64,000 bases of DNA, from contig NZ_CP062222.1 in the NCBI RefSeq assembly GCF_017487405.1, forward strand, positions 2,651,001-2,715,000, given 5' to 3'. Shown one piece after another: positions 1-8,151 of the stretch. Below the pieces are notes generated by a model. The model saw only the letters and a program-made list of their open reading frames with translations. It was not told where the DNA came from and searched no databases. Source of the stretch: Brevundimonas goettingensis (GTDB lineage Bacteria > Pseudomonadota > Alphaproteobacteria > Caulobacterales > Caulobacteraceae). Both the position numbers and the translations under genes were made by a program. Each line of letters starts with the position of its first letter. Position 1 is the stretch's first letter.

Positions 1-797
1 ACCAGCCGCTCCTGCAGCTTGCGGAAGGCGTCGAAATCCGAGGCGATGGCGTCCAGCGTCTCCATGACGCCGTCGCGCAGCTCCGCTTCGAGCGCCGAGA
101 TGGACATGCCGCCGCCATCGTCGAAATCCTCGTCCTCGTCTTCCTCGCCGCCTTCCTTCTCGGCGCCGCCCTCTTCGGATTCGGCGGCAGCGGGCACGGG
201 CTGGCCGGGGATCGGGGCCTGAGGCTGGTTGTGCGGCAGGGACGAGGGATTGATCACGCCATAGGTAGCGTCCAGGTCGATGACCTCGCGCAGCAGGATG
301 CGGTTGTTGGCCAGTTCGTCGCGCCAGACCATGATGGCCTCGAACGTCAGGGCGCTTTCGCACAGGCCCGAGATCATGGCGTCGCGGCCCGCCTCGATGC
401 GCTTGGCGATGGCGATTTCGCCTTCGCGGGAGAGAAGCTCGACGCTTCCCATCTCCCTCAAGTACATGCGCACCGGATCGTCGGTGCGGTCATAGGTCGG
501 CTTGGCGTTTTCGTCGGAAATCTGGGTCTCGGCGCGCTCGGCGACCTCGCCGCCCGCCGATTCCGCGGCGTCTTCCTCGGCCTCGACGACGTTGACGCCC
601 ATTTCCGAGAGCATCGCCAGGGTGTCTTCGATGGCGTCGGGCGTGACTTCCTCCGACGGCAGGACCTTGTTCAGCTCCTCCATCGTGACATAGCCGCGGG
701 CCTTGGCCTGCTTGATAAATTTCTTGACCCCAGCGTCGGTAAGGTCGAGCAGCGGACCGTCGGACGAGGTCTCAGCAGGTTCCTGCGTATCGGTCAT
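1..797 (-). CDS. rpoD: RNA polymerase primary sigma factor RpoD (N-terminal part)
   Basis: Housekeeping sigma-70 factor that directs RNA polymerase to most promoters. Only the first 265 residues are in the window; the gene continues past base 1. The start ATG at 797 is followed by a sigma region 1.1-like segment (residues about 18-70, with VKKFIKQAKARGYVTMEELN), then region 1.2 with DPVRMYLREMG at about 107-117 and the ALAKRIE-like helix near 130. After residue about 190 comes the usual acidic, low-complexity non-conserved region (runs of E and D). It lies 94 bases downstream of dnaG on the same strand, the order seen in many bacteria (the dnaG-rpoD macromolecular synthesis arrangement). Promoter-binding regions 2-4 are outside the window. 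Confidence 0.96.
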   Translation of the reverse strand, partial: MTDTQEPAETSSDGPLLDLTDAGVKKFIKQAKARGYVTMEELNKVLPSEEVTPDAIEDTLAMLSEMGVNVVEAEEDAAESAGGEVAERAETQISDENAKPTYDRTDDPVRMYLREMGSVELLSREGEIAIAKRIEAGRDAMISGLCESALTFEAIMVWRDELANNRILLREVIDLDATYGVINPSSLPHNQPQAPIPGQPVPAAAESEEGGAEKEGGEEDEDEDFDDGGGMSISALEAELRDGVMETLDAIASDFDAFRKLQERL

Positions 798-857
798 TAA
801 GTCTCTGTCTCCAGCCGGTTCGGAGGCCGCCAGACCCCTCGGCAAAAATGCAACACC

Positions 858-874
858 CGTTCTGAAAGAGAACG
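858..874 (-). terminator. Small hairpin between dnaG and rpoD, possible attenuator
   Basis: An inverted repeat with 6-base arms (CGTTCT / AGAACG) and a 5-base loop lies 17 bases past the dnaG stop. Read on the minus strand, a five-T tract follows about ten bases after the stem. In Escherichia coli a weak terminator and an RNA processing site separate dnaG from rpoD, so a partial terminator here would fit. The stem is short and this is an inference from position. Confidence 0.3.
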
Positions 875-891
875 CACACGGCCTTCGTTTG

Positions 892-2787
892 TTACGAAGA
901 GGCCTCGTCTTCCCAAATCGTCCCGGTCTTGATGGCTCGCCGCAACGCGTCGCGTTCCGCCTTCAGACGACTGAAGGCGGAGGCGTCGAAGGCCTGTTCG
1001 GCATTCGACTTCGCTGACGCCAGCGCCTTCTCCAGCCCCGCCACGCGGGTCAGAGCGTCGAACGCTTGCGACCACCGGACCCTTGCTTCGGCGAGGGGCG
1101 CATTTGCGGCCAGGAAAGGCGCGCCGGACTTTGCCGCCGCCTTCTCGACCTCGCGCACTAAAGCATCGTGTCCCGAAGCGGCCAGATGGCGTCGCAAGGC
1201 CGCACTGTCAAGGGTTTGACCCCCACCCGCGTGACTGAACCGAAGGCGGACGAGTTCCTGAGCCAGCCCATCCAGAGCGTGATCCCCGAAGCCATGGCTG
1301 GCGATGGCTTCCAGATGGTCGTCCATCCGCTCCGGGTCGTCGATGGCGCCGTGGGCGAGGGCGGCGGCGACAGGCTCGATGGAACGGCTCAGCGACTGCA
1401 TCGCCTCGGCGCCCTCGGCGGTCTGGCCGAGCTTGGGCGGCGGGCCGCGCCAGCGCCCTCCCCCGGCTCCACCTTGCTGCGGGCGCTGTTGCTGCGGCGC
1501 GTTGCGGCCCGAGGGGAAGAGGGCGTCGAACCGCTCGAACATCTCGCGGCGATATTGCTCGGCAAGATCCTTGTCCTGGATCGCCGCCGCAGCCTGACGC
1601 AAGCGTCCCTTGAGGCCGGCCTTGCGCTCAGGACTGTCGAGCGGCTCGACCTCGACCTCACGCTTGAACAGGACCTCGGCAAAGGGCCTGGTCTCGCCCA
1701 TGGCCTGACGCAGGGCCGGCGCGCCCTTGTCGCGCAGGATGTCGTCGGGGTCCTGACCGCCTTCCAGCAGGGCGAAGCGGAACGACCGGCCGGGCTTGAG
1801 CAGCGGCAGGGCGCGTTCGATGGCGCGATAGGCTGCGCGCTGGCCCGCGCCGTCGCCGTCGAAACAGAGCACCGGCTCGGACGAGACCCGCCACAGCCGC
1901 TCCATCTGCTCCTCGGTCAGGGCAGTGCCCATCGGCGCCACGGCCGGCAGGCCGGCGCGCTGGCAGGCGATGACGTCCATGTAGCCTTCGACCACAATGA
2001 TCGCCTGGGTCGATTTGGATTCCGCCCCGAGGATGCGCCGCGCCTCGGGCAGGCCATAGAGGGTGGCGCCCTTGTGGAAGAGCGGGCTCTCCGGCCCGTT
2101 CAGATATTTGGCCCGGTCGTCGGGGTTCATGGCCCGGCCGCCGAAGCTGACGATCCGGCCGCGCGCGTCGAGGATCGGGAACATCAGCCGGTCGCGGAAC
2201 CGGTCATAAGGCGCCCCACCCCCTTCCGGAGAGATCAGCATCCCCGCCTCGACCAGCTCGCCGGGTTTGGCGCCGCGCTGGATCAGGGCGTTCTTCAACC
2301 CCTCGCGGTCGTTGGGGGCATAGCCCAGGCCGAAGCGCTCCCACTGGTCCTCAGGTAGGCCGCGGCGTTCGAGGTATTCCCGCGCCGCCTTGCCCGCCGA
2401 CCGACGCAGATTGGCGGCGAACCATTTCTGCGACAGGTCCATCCAGTCCGCCAGGCCCTGCCGCTTCTGCTCGCGCTCGGCGGCCTGGGGATCCTCGGCC
2501 GGCATCTGCATCCCGGCCTCGGCGGCCAGACGCTCAACGGCTTCCGGGAACGACAGCCGCTCGACCTCCTGCAGGAAGGAGATGACGTCGCCGTGCTTGC
2601 CCGAGGAGAAGTCGTGGAAGAAGCCCTTGTCGTCGTTGACGAAGAAGGACGGCGACTTCTCCTTCGAGAAGGGGCTCAGGCCCACCCATTCACGTCCCTG
2701 ACGCTTGAGCTTCACCGACCGGCCGATCACGTCGGACGGGCGAAGGCGGGCCTTCAGTTCTTCAAGAAAGCGTTCGTCGAAGCGCAC
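892..2787 (-). CDS. dnaG: DNA primase DnaG
   Basis: Synthesises the RNA primers of the replication fork. I start it at GTG 2787 (VRFDERFLEELKARLRPSDVIGR), which matches the usual DnaG N-terminus; the open frame extends to ATG 2874, but an AT-rich, promoter-like block (TATAAT at 2856-2861) lies inside that extension. From the GTG the protein has 631 residues: an N-terminal CHC2-type fold (1-100), the TOPRIM catalytic domain with VVEGYMDV and the acidic CFDGDGAGQRA motif, and a C-terminal DnaB-interaction region. The four zinc-ligand positions of the N-terminal domain are not cysteine or histidine: they read S38, S41, D59 and S62 with the correct C-x2-H-x17-C-x2-C spacing. Followed by rpoD on the same strand. 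Confidence 0.95.
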   Translation of the reverse strand: MRFDERFLEELKARLRPSDVIGRSVKLKRQGREWVGLSPFSKEKSPSFFVNDDKGFFHDFSSGKHGDVISFLQEVERLSFPEAVERLAAEAGMQMPAEDPQAAEREQKRQGLADWMDLSQKWFAANLRRSAGKAAREYLERRGLPEDQWERFGLGYAPNDREGLKNALIQRGAKPGELVEAGMLISPEGGGAPYDRFRDRLMFPILDARGRIVSFGGRAMNPDDRAKYLNGPESPLFHKGATLYGLPEARRILGAESKSTQAIIVVEGYMDVIACQRAGLPAVAPMGTALTEEQMERLWRVSSEPVLCFDGDGAGQRAAYRAIERALPLLKPGRSFRFALLEGGQDPDDILRDKGAPALRQAMGETRPFAEVLFKREVEVEPLDSPERKAGLKGRLRQAAAAIQDKDLAEQYRREMFERFDALFPSGRNAPQQQRPQQGGAGGGRWRGPPPKLGQTAEGAEAMQSLSRSIEPVAAALAHGAIDDPERMDDHLEAIASHGFGDHALDGLAQELVRLRFSHAGGGQTLDSAALRRHLAASGHDALVREVEKAAAKSGAPFLAANAPLAEARVRWSQAFDALTRVAGLEKALASAKSNAEQAFDASAFSRLKAERDALRRAIKTGTIWEDEASS

Positions 2788-2894
2788 CCCCGACCATAAC
2801 GCCCGGCGGCGCGACAAGCGAGGCCGGTGACGACGCCCCATTGACTCGATAACTTTATAATTGAAAGTAGTCACATCGAAACCGGAGCGCCACG

Positions 2895-3554
2895 ATGTCC
2901 GACGCCGTCACCCCGACCGCCTCATCCCCCTCCGATGAGAGCGATCTCGCCTATCTCAGGCGTCTCGCCGGCGCGGGCCGCGGCGAGCCCGCGCCCTTCC
3001 TGCTGTTGATGGCGGTGTTCGGCGGCGCGTATGGGTTCGCGATTGTGGCTATCCTGCTCGGCATCGCCATCGAAGGTTTTCCCGGCCCCGGGACACAGGC
3101 AGGTCCGCTGGTTCAGACCCTGAACCTGAGCATCTTCGCCGCCCACCTCCTGTTCCTCGGCGCCCTGATCTGGACGGTGTGGCGGACGTTCGGTCCCCGT
3201 CGCGTCCGGCTGAGCCGCGCGGCGACGGCGACCTGGAGCGCGGCCTTCATCGCCATGGTCACCACCGTCGTCGGCTTCCGCATCTTCACTCAGGACCAGC
3301 TGCCGACCGACGCCGTCTATGCATCCTATATGCTGCCGCCGGTGCTCCTCACCCTGTGGGGCGCCGCCTGGTGGGTGACGGCCATACTGAACGACCGGCG
3401 CTGGCTGCTGCTCGTCGCCGTCGGCAGCTTCGGCGCGGCCATCGCCATGGCGATCATCGGCAATTCCCCGCCGCTTCTGCCCTTGTCCGCCGCCTGTCTG
3501 CTGCTGCTCGCCTTCCTGCCTGCCGTCATTCTGATGCGTCAGAGGGCCCGGTGA
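2895..3554 (+). CDS. Multi-pass membrane protein of unknown function
   Basis: 219 residues. After a polar N-terminus of about 35 residues there are six or so hydrophobic segments (around 37-60, 75-95, 112-130, 145-165, 172-188 and 196-213), so it should be an inner-membrane protein. I do not recognise a named family. The start ATG at 2895 has GGAGCG eight bases upstream. Its TGA stop overlaps the GTG start of the next gene (GTGA), so the two are translationally coupled. A membrane protein coupled to a small winged-helix regulator is a recurrent pair in Caulobacterales and related bacteria, and the regulator probably controls the pair. Function is otherwise unknown. Confidence 0.75.
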   Translation: MSDAVTPTASSPSDESDLAYLRRLAGAGRGEPAPFLLLMAVFGGAYGFAIVAILLGIAIEGFPGPGTQAGPLVQTLNLSIFAAHLLFLGALIWTVWRTFGPRRVRLSRAATATWSAAFIAMVTTVVGFRIFTQDQLPTDAVYASYMLPPVLLTLWGAAWWVTAILNDRRWLLLVAVGSFGAAIAMAIIGNSPPLLPLSAACLLLLAFLPAVILMRQRAR

Positions 3555-3826
3555 ACGCCCCTTTCGAGGCCGATCCGCTGCTGTCGAACCGAATTCGCAC
3601 CGGCGTTCTGGCCTATCTGTCCGACCGCGGCGCCGCGGATTTCACTGAATTGGCCGCCGCGCTGGAGCTCGCCAACAACACCCTGTCCAGCCATCTGCAG
3701 CGGCTGGAAGGCGCGGGCTACATCGAGCTAGGGCGTGGATTTCTCGGCAGAAAGCCCCGGACACGGATCATTCTGACGCCGACCGGCCGCGCCGCCTGGG
3801 CCGCCCATCTGGATCGACTGGGCTGA
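3551..3826 (+). CDS. Winged-helix transcriptional regulator (HTH_34-like)
   Basis: 91 residues from a GTG start at 3551 that overlaps the stop of the upstream membrane protein gene. The whole protein is one MarR/ArsR-like winged helix: an N-terminal helix (LLSNRIRTGVLAYLSDRG), the recognition region LANNTLSSHLQRLEGAGYIEL and a basic wing (GRKPRTRIILTPTGR). This resembles the family of stand-alone winged-helix domains (PF13601-like) typically found next to small membrane proteins. It probably represses its own operon. I see no effector-binding domain. The open frame extends much further upstream (to 3179), but that part only shadows the membrane protein. Confidence 0.8.
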   Translation: MNAPFEADPLLSNRIRTGVLAYLSDRGAADFTELAAALELANNTLSSHLQRLEGAGYIELGRGFLGRKPRTRIILTPTGRAAWAAHLDRLG

Positions 3827-3844
3827 CCAGGATTAGCGTCGCCG

Positions 3845-3871
3845 TTAATCTCTTATTAACTATATAGTTAA
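3845..3871. promoter_or_regulatory. CtrA-type box and overlapping palindrome
   Basis: TTAATCTCTTATTAAC (3845-3860) fits the CtrA consensus TTAA-N7-TTAAC exactly. It overlaps TTAACTATATAGTTAA (3856-3871), a perfect 16-base palindrome. The block is very AT-rich against its high-GC surroundings and lies about 170 bases upstream of a small gene at 4039. CtrA is the master cell-cycle regulator of Caulobacterales. Binding here is an inference from the motif. Confidence 0.5.
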
Positions 3872-3925
3872 AAGCGTGACCATAAGCGCCTGATTTCACG
3901 CACATTTTTCTGGACATATCGGAAC

Positions 3926-3946
3926 AATCCACAGAGCTTGTGGATT
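3926..3946. promoter_or_regulatory. Inverted repeat with DnaA-box-like arms
   Basis: Perfect 8-base arms AATCCACA and TGTGGATT flank a 5-base centre. Read outward, each arm resembles the DnaA box TTATCCACA: TAATCCACA on the minus strand has one mismatch and CAATCCACA on the plus strand has two. A GATTAACC half-site follows directly. It may also simply be a hairpin. It sits between the CtrA-type box and the gene at 4039. Confidence 0.35.
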
Positions 3947-4038
3947 AACCATACTGACCCGCTCCAGAAAGAACGGCGGGCAACCGGGGCAGAGGACGCG
4001 GTCGGCGTTCCGAGCACTATGCGTTCAGGACCCTACCC

Positions 4039-4308
4039 ATGTTCATCTCTATCGCCAGACCGGCGGTGGAGCCTGTCGGACCCGACACCGTCGCCGTTCC
4101 CGGCTCGCCCGCCATCGCCGAACTCTCGCCCCGCGCCCTGCATGCGCGGCTGCTCGAGAACGCCGCGCTGCGACGGCTGCGAGGGCTGGAGCGAAAACAC
4201 GCCCACCGCGACGACGACGCCCAGTACTGGTTCAGCGCCGCGCCCGCCGCGATCCGCAAGGCCTGCGCCCTGCGCTGCGAGGACCGCAGCTTCGCGCCGA
4301 TTCCCTAG
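4039..4308 (+). CDS. Small hypothetical protein (89 aa)
   Basis: 89 residues, no signal peptide and no membrane segment. The middle is basic and arginine-rich with a likely helix (LHARLLENAALRRLRGLERKHAHRDDDAQYW), and the C-terminus has two cysteines (ACALRCEDRSF). I do not recognise a family. Support for a real gene comes from the separate upstream regulatory region (3827-4038), the absence of a better frame and the clean convergent arrangement: its TAG overlaps the stop of the minus-strand gene that begins at 5255 by four bases. The upstream region carries a CtrA-type box, so cell-cycle control is possible. Confidence 0.55.
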   Translation: MFISIARPAVEPVGPDTVAVPGSPAIAELSPRALHARLLENAALRRLRGLERKHAHRDDDAQYWFSAAPAAIRKACALRCEDRSFAPIP

Positions 4309-5255
4309 CGCAGTTCCGGCAGCCGGCGGCGGATCGACTGCATCTGCTTGTCCCAGCGCTGGGAGGCCGTCTTCTTCTGGACCCGGACACGGTGTTCCAG
4401 TCCCCCGCCCCAGCGCTCATGGACGGCGGTCGCCAGCGTCGGATGCCGGTCGTGCTGATGCACGATGGGGCTAAAGCTCCCGTCGGGATTGGTCACCCTG
4501 CCATCAGACCAGCCCAGGGTCTCCGGCTTCGTCAGGCCCAGGGTGGCGACGCGTCCGTAGTTGGGGCGGATCTCGGCCTCGATCAGACCCATGTGGATCG
4601 CCAGGTTGCAGGCCGCCTGATCGGCCCCGAAGGCGCCGCCCAGCTCGGAACGGGGGATGGCGGCCAGCATCATCACCGTGCGGCAGAAGCGGATCATGGC
4701 CTCGCGCGGGGCCATGACGGTGCCGACGCAGACGCAAGGCTTGTCGGCGATGGCCTCGGCCAAGTCGTCGCCGGCCAGGGCGCGCAGGTATTTCATGTTG
4801 AAGGCGTGGTCGCCAAGGGCCGCGTCCTCGTATTCGACATAGGCCTCAAGTCGCTCGGGCGCAGGCGCGAACGGCGCGGCCTGGAAGATCACGTCACGGA
4901 CGTCGGTGATCAGGACGCTGGTCACATCGGGCCACTGGCCCAGCAGCCTGTCGAAGGCGGCGAACCGGGCCATGACGGCGTGGGGCTCCCAGCCGCCAAG
5001 ATGCTGCCGATGGACGGCGATGACGCCGTGCTGATCGAGGAAGGCCTTGAGGTCCGGCCGGTCGTCGACGACCAGGGCCACGGCGCCGTCGAACACGGCC
5101 CTCAACGACAGGACGAAGGGAGCGATGTCGGCGGCGTCATAGCCTGTGCCGTAGCCCAGGATGAGGTCGCCCTTTACCGGCGGCAGCGCCGCGTCAGGCT
5201 TCAACGCGCGCGCGAGCCAGCCCAAATAGGCCGAGCTCGCGGACGGCAATCCCAT
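4305..5255 (-). CDS. Glycosyltransferase-like protein of unknown specificity
   Basis: 316 residues, soluble. The N-terminal half looks like a GT-A nucleotide-diphospho-sugar fold: a beta strand GDLILGYGTGYDAADIAPFVLSL, then VLITDVRDVIFQAAPF, where DVRD is the DxD-like motif that in such proteins binds metal and nucleotide sugar. Later the segment GAFGADQAACNLAIH also resembles the conserved DQ-containing motif of these transferases. Donor and acceptor cannot be told. The ATG at 5255 overlaps the carA stop by one base (TGATG), so it is co-translated with carA, an unexpected partner. The C-terminus is basic (RVRVQKKTASQRWDKQ). Confidence is good for the gene and moderate for the class. Confidence 0.65.
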   Translation of the reverse strand: MGLPSASSAYLGWLARALKPDAALPPVKGDLILGYGTGYDAADIAPFVLSLRAVFDGAVALVVDDRPDLKAFLDQHGVIAVHRQHLGGWEPHAVMARFAAFDRLLGQWPDVTSVLITDVRDVIFQAAPFAPAPERLEAYVEYEDAALGDHAFNMKYLRALAGDDLAEAIADKPCVCVGTVMAPREAMIRFCRTVMMLAAIPRSELGGAFGADQAACNLAIHMGLIEAEIRPNYGRVATLGLTKPETLGWSDGRVTNPDGSFSPIVHQHDRHPTLATAVHERWGGGLEHRVRVQKKTASQRWDKQMQSIRRRLPELR

Positions 5256-6412
5256 CAGGCGTCCATCAGGGCGGAAAACCGGTCGAACAGATAGAGGCTG
5301 TCGGTCGGCCCGGGCGAGGCCTCGGGGTGATGCTGGACGCTGAACACCGGACGCCCCTTGAGCTCGATGCCGCAGTTGGTGCCGTCGAACAGGCTGACGT
5401 GGGTCTCGGCGACCGCGTCAGGCAGGCTGTCGCGGTCGACGGTGAAGCCGTGGTTCATCGACACGATCTCGACCTTGCCGGTGGTCAGGTCCTTGACCGG
5501 ATGGTTGGCGCCGTGGTGGCCCTGTTCCATCTTGACGGTCGCGGCGCCGAGCGCGAGGGCCAGCATCTGGTGGCCGAGGCAGATGCCGAAGACCGGCTTG
5601 CCGCTCTCGACCAGCTTCCTGATCTCCGGAACGGCGTATTCGCCGGTCGCGGCCGGATCGCCCGGACCGTTGGACAGGACCACGCCGTCGGGATTGCGGG
5701 CCAGGATGTCCTCGGCCGAGGTGGTGGCCGGCACCACGGTGATCTTCGCGCCCGTCGAGGCCAGGGCCCGCAGGATGTTGCGCTTCACGCCATAGTCGAT
5801 GACGACCACATTCTTGCGGCCCTCGGTCTTCGGATGGCCTTCGGGCCAGGCCCACAGGCCTTCGTCCCATTCGAAAGACTGAAGCGTCGAGGCGGGCTTG
5901 GCGAGGTCGAGACCGACCAGGCCGGTCCAGGCCTTCGCCTCGGCGACCAGGGCCTCGAGGTCGAACTTTCCTTCCGGATCATGGGCGATGACCGCGTGGG
6001 GCGCGCCCTTGTCGCGGATGATCTTGGTCAGGGCGCGGGTGTCGACCCCGGCCAGACCGACGACCCCGCGGCGCTTCATCCAGGCGTCGAAGCTGGCTTC
6101 GCTGCGCCAGTTGGCCGGATCGGTCGGCAGGTCGCGGAAGATCGCGCCCCGCGCCGAAGTGTCCGAGCCGCCGCCCAGTTGTTCGATGTCCTCGACGTTT
6201 ACCCCGGTGTTGCCGATGTGGGGGAAGGTGAAGGCCAGGATCTGACTCATGTAGGACGGGTCGGTCAGGATCTCCTGATAGCCCGTCATGGCCGTGTTGA
6301 AGACGACTTCGCCCAGGGCCGTGCCGACGGCGCCGACGCCGATCCCCTGCAGGATGGTTCCGTCGGCCAGAGCGAGGACGCCGGTGCAGCCGGGAAGGAG
6401 TTGAGTGGTCAT
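5255..6412 (-). CDS. carA: Carbamoyl-phosphate synthase small subunit CarA
   Basis: Glutaminase subunit of carbamoyl-phosphate synthetase: it hydrolyses glutamine and passes ammonia to CarB for arginine and pyrimidine synthesis. 385 residues, normal length. The N-terminal CPSase domain (residues 1-155) is followed by a class I glutamine amidotransferase domain with the nucleophile Cys278 in FGICLGHQM, and His362 and Glu364 in [10 protein letters not shown]; all three triad residues are present. AAGGA lies just upstream of ATG 6412. carB is not adjacent but about 3.2 kb away on the opposite strand, so the two subunits are transcribed divergently with several genes in between. Confidence 0.97.
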   Translation of the reverse strand: MTTQLLPGCTGVLALADGTILQGIGVGAVGTALGEVVFNTAMTGYQEILTDPSYMSQILAFTFPHIGNTGVNVEDIEQLGGGSDTSARGAIFRDLPTDPANWRSEASFDAWMKRRGVVGLAGVDTRALTKIIRDKGAPHAVIAHDPEGKFDLEALVAEAKAWTGLVGLDLAKPASTLQSFEWDEGLWAWPEGHPKTEGRKNVVVIDYGVKRNILRALASTGAKITVVPATTSAEDILARNPDGVVLSNGPGDPAATGEYAVPEIRKLVESGKPVFGICLGHQMLALALGAATVKMEQGHHGANHPVKDLTTGKVEIVSMNHGFTVDRDSLPDAVAETHVSLFDGTNCGIELKGRPVFSVQHHPEASPGPTDSLYLFDRFSALMDA

Positions 6413-6507
6413 GACCGTTCCTTAGCACCGAATCCCGGCGAGCAAACGGCGGCGTCGATACAGAGACGCGCCCTCAGGGTCAACGCCAGGCCGGACCGAA
6501 GGGTTCG

Positions 6508-6969
6508 TCAGAGCTCCAGCTGGCTGCCGACCGGCGGCTCGCCATAGGCGTTGGAGACCGGATCGCCCCTCTGGGAATACCAGATCAGCAGGAAGATCCA
6601 GCCGACGATCGGGAGCAACCAGAACAGGAAATACCAGCCGGACCGGTTGGTGTCGTGCAGCCGCCGGACGCTGACCGAGATCGACGGGATCAGGGAGATC
6701 AGGCTGAAGATCGACGTCAGCGGCCCATCGTCGTGGAGGCTCCAGTTCCAACCCGAACCCCAACCCGAGTTCCAGCTCCAGGTCCAGGCGTCGTGGCCCC
6801 AATAGTGGCCACTCAGGTCGATCATTCGCCCGCCAAACAGGGTCTCGTCTACCACCCCGAGGATGCCGCTGACCACCAGATAGAAGATCACATAGTACCA
6901 GAACTCCTTGCGATCAGACCGGCCCTCGAACTGGGCATAGCGGCTGTAGGCCTTCAAGAAATCCTTCAT
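6508..6969 (-). CDS. DUF805 family inner-membrane protein
   Basis: 153 residues. It opens with the typical DUF805 segment FLKAYSRYAQFEGRSDRKEFWYY, has two to three hydrophobic segments (about 24-42, 85-95 and 108-128) and carries the family hallmark RRLHDTNRSGWYFLFWLLP before the last membrane segment. An unusual loop at about 50-75 is rich in tryptophan, glycine and serine (WTWSWNSGWGSGWNW). The start ATG at 6969 has GGAGA just upstream; an in-frame extension to 7098 has no ribosome site. Role unknown; family members are small membrane proteins related to YhaH/YiiR. Transcribed away from the hydrolase at 7123. Confidence 0.87.
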   Translation of the reverse strand: MKDFLKAYSRYAQFEGRSDRKEFWYYVIFYLVVSGILGVVDETLFGGRMIDLSGHYWGHDAWTWSWNSGWGSGWNWSLHDDGPLTSIFSLISLIPSISVSVRRLHDTNRSGWYFLFWLLPIVGWIFLLIWYSQRGDPVSNAYGEPPVGSQLEL

Positions 6970-7122
6970 CGGGGTCTCCGGTCTCGATCCGACGGCAGCC
7001 GCCGTCTCGCAGGACGCTAACACGGGTCGGCCAAACTGCCAGTGAAGTCGCCGTAACCTTGGAGGGCGGCTTGACCCGCTACATACTTTGTGTTTCAAAG
7101 TTCTTCATAGATGGAGATTGAA

Positions 7123-8109
7123 ATGCCAAACGCCTTGCCCGTCGCGTCCTTTGTCAGCGCCTCCGCCGTCCTGTTCGGGGCCTTCGTCCCGACCGGAACG
7201 GTGGCCGCGGCCCAGACGCCTCCCGCCACGCAGCAGGCCGCCGCCCCCGCGGTGCGTCTGGCGACCCAGGTCATCCGCGAGGAGGGTCTGGTCGCCGAAT
7301 ACTTCGCGCCCGTCGCCGCATCGCGGGCCTCTGCCGGCGCGGTGATCGTTCTGGGCGGGTCGGAGGGCGGGCTCAGCGGGTCGCGCGGTCTGGCGCGGCA
7401 TCTGGCGGATGAGGGCTTCGCGGCCATCGCCGTCTCCTATTTCGGCGAACCCGGTCAGCAGGCGAAGCTGGATCAGGTCCCGATCGAGCCGGTCGGCCGC
7501 GCCCTGGCCTGGCTCAAGGCCCGGACCGACATTCGCGGCCCGATCGCCATCATGGGCATCTCCAAGGGCGCCGAACTGGCCCTGCTGATCGCCAGCCGCG
7601 AGCCCCGGATCGGCGCCGTCGTCGTGGGCGTGCCGTCCAGCGTGGTCTGGGCCGGGATCGACATGGCCGGCGGGCCGGTCGGTTCGTCCTGGACCGCGAA
7701 CGGCCAGCCCCTGCCCTATGTCCACTACGACCTCTCCAAGGGCTTCACCGGGGTGTTCAACCTCTACAACGACAGCCTGACCGCCGCGCCGGCCGAGGCG
7801 CGCATCCCGGTCGAGAACATCCACGGCCCGGTGATGATGATCTCCGGCCAGGCCGACAGCCTGTGGCCCTCCTCACGCATGGCCGCCGAGGTCGAGGAGC
7901 GGCTCAACGACCATCAGTTCGCTTGGCCGGTCGTCAGCATCGCCTATCCCGACGCCGGCCACGCCGCCTTCGGCATCCCCGTGGCGGCCGACGCGCCCGG
8001 GCTGGAGCGCGCCACCTACCTCGGCGGCACGGTTCCCGGACTGGTCGCCGCCCGCGCCGACGGCTGGCCCCGCGTGCTGGCCTTCCTCAGGACCGCGCTA
8101 AATCCCTGA
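7123..8109 (+). CDS. Secreted alpha/beta hydrolase (BAAT C-terminal type)
   Basis: 328 residues. I prefer ATG 7123 over 7111 because GGAG lies six bases before it. The first 30 residues are a signal peptide (SASAVLFGAFVPTGTVAAAQ), so it should act in the periplasm. The mature part matches the acyl-CoA thioester hydrolase/BAAT C-terminal domain: oxyanion segment VLGGSEGGL, nucleophile Ser147 in GISKGAELA, Asp245 in GQADSLWPS and His280 in DAGHAAFG, a complete triad. Substrate unknown; the family includes bile acid-CoA acyltransferase relatives and bacterial esterases. It shares an intergenic region with the divergent DUF805 gene. Confidence 0.83.
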   Translation: MPNALPVASFVSASAVLFGAFVPTGTVAAAQTPPATQQAAAPAVRLATQVIREEGLVAEYFAPVAASRASAGAVIVLGGSEGGLSGSRGLARHLADEGFAAIAVSYFGEPGQQAKLDQVPIEPVGRALAWLKARTDIRGPIAIMGISKGAELALLIASREPRIGAVVVGVPSSVVWAGIDMAGGPVGSSWTANGQPLPYVHYDLSKGFTGVFNLYNDSLTAAPAEARIPVENIHGPVMMISGQADSLWPSSRMAAEVEERLNDHQFAWPVVSIAYPDAGHAAFGIPVAADAPGLERATYLGGTVPGLVAARADGWPRVLAFLRTALNP

Positions 8110-8151
8110 AGCTCTTGAAGTGTGGCGGGTCCCGGGCCTAGGACCCGCCAC

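Noticed and set aside
2788..2874. DnaG starting at ATG 2874
   Set aside because: The extra 29 residues do not resemble DnaG and would cover an AT-rich promoter-like block.
3827..4038. Replication origin
   Set aside because: CtrA- and DnaA-like motifs are present but there is no dnaA, hemE or parAB nearby and only two weak DnaA-like boxes.
5327..6547. 406-residue open frame antisense to carA
   Set aside because: Shadow; carA catalytic residues are all on the minus strand.
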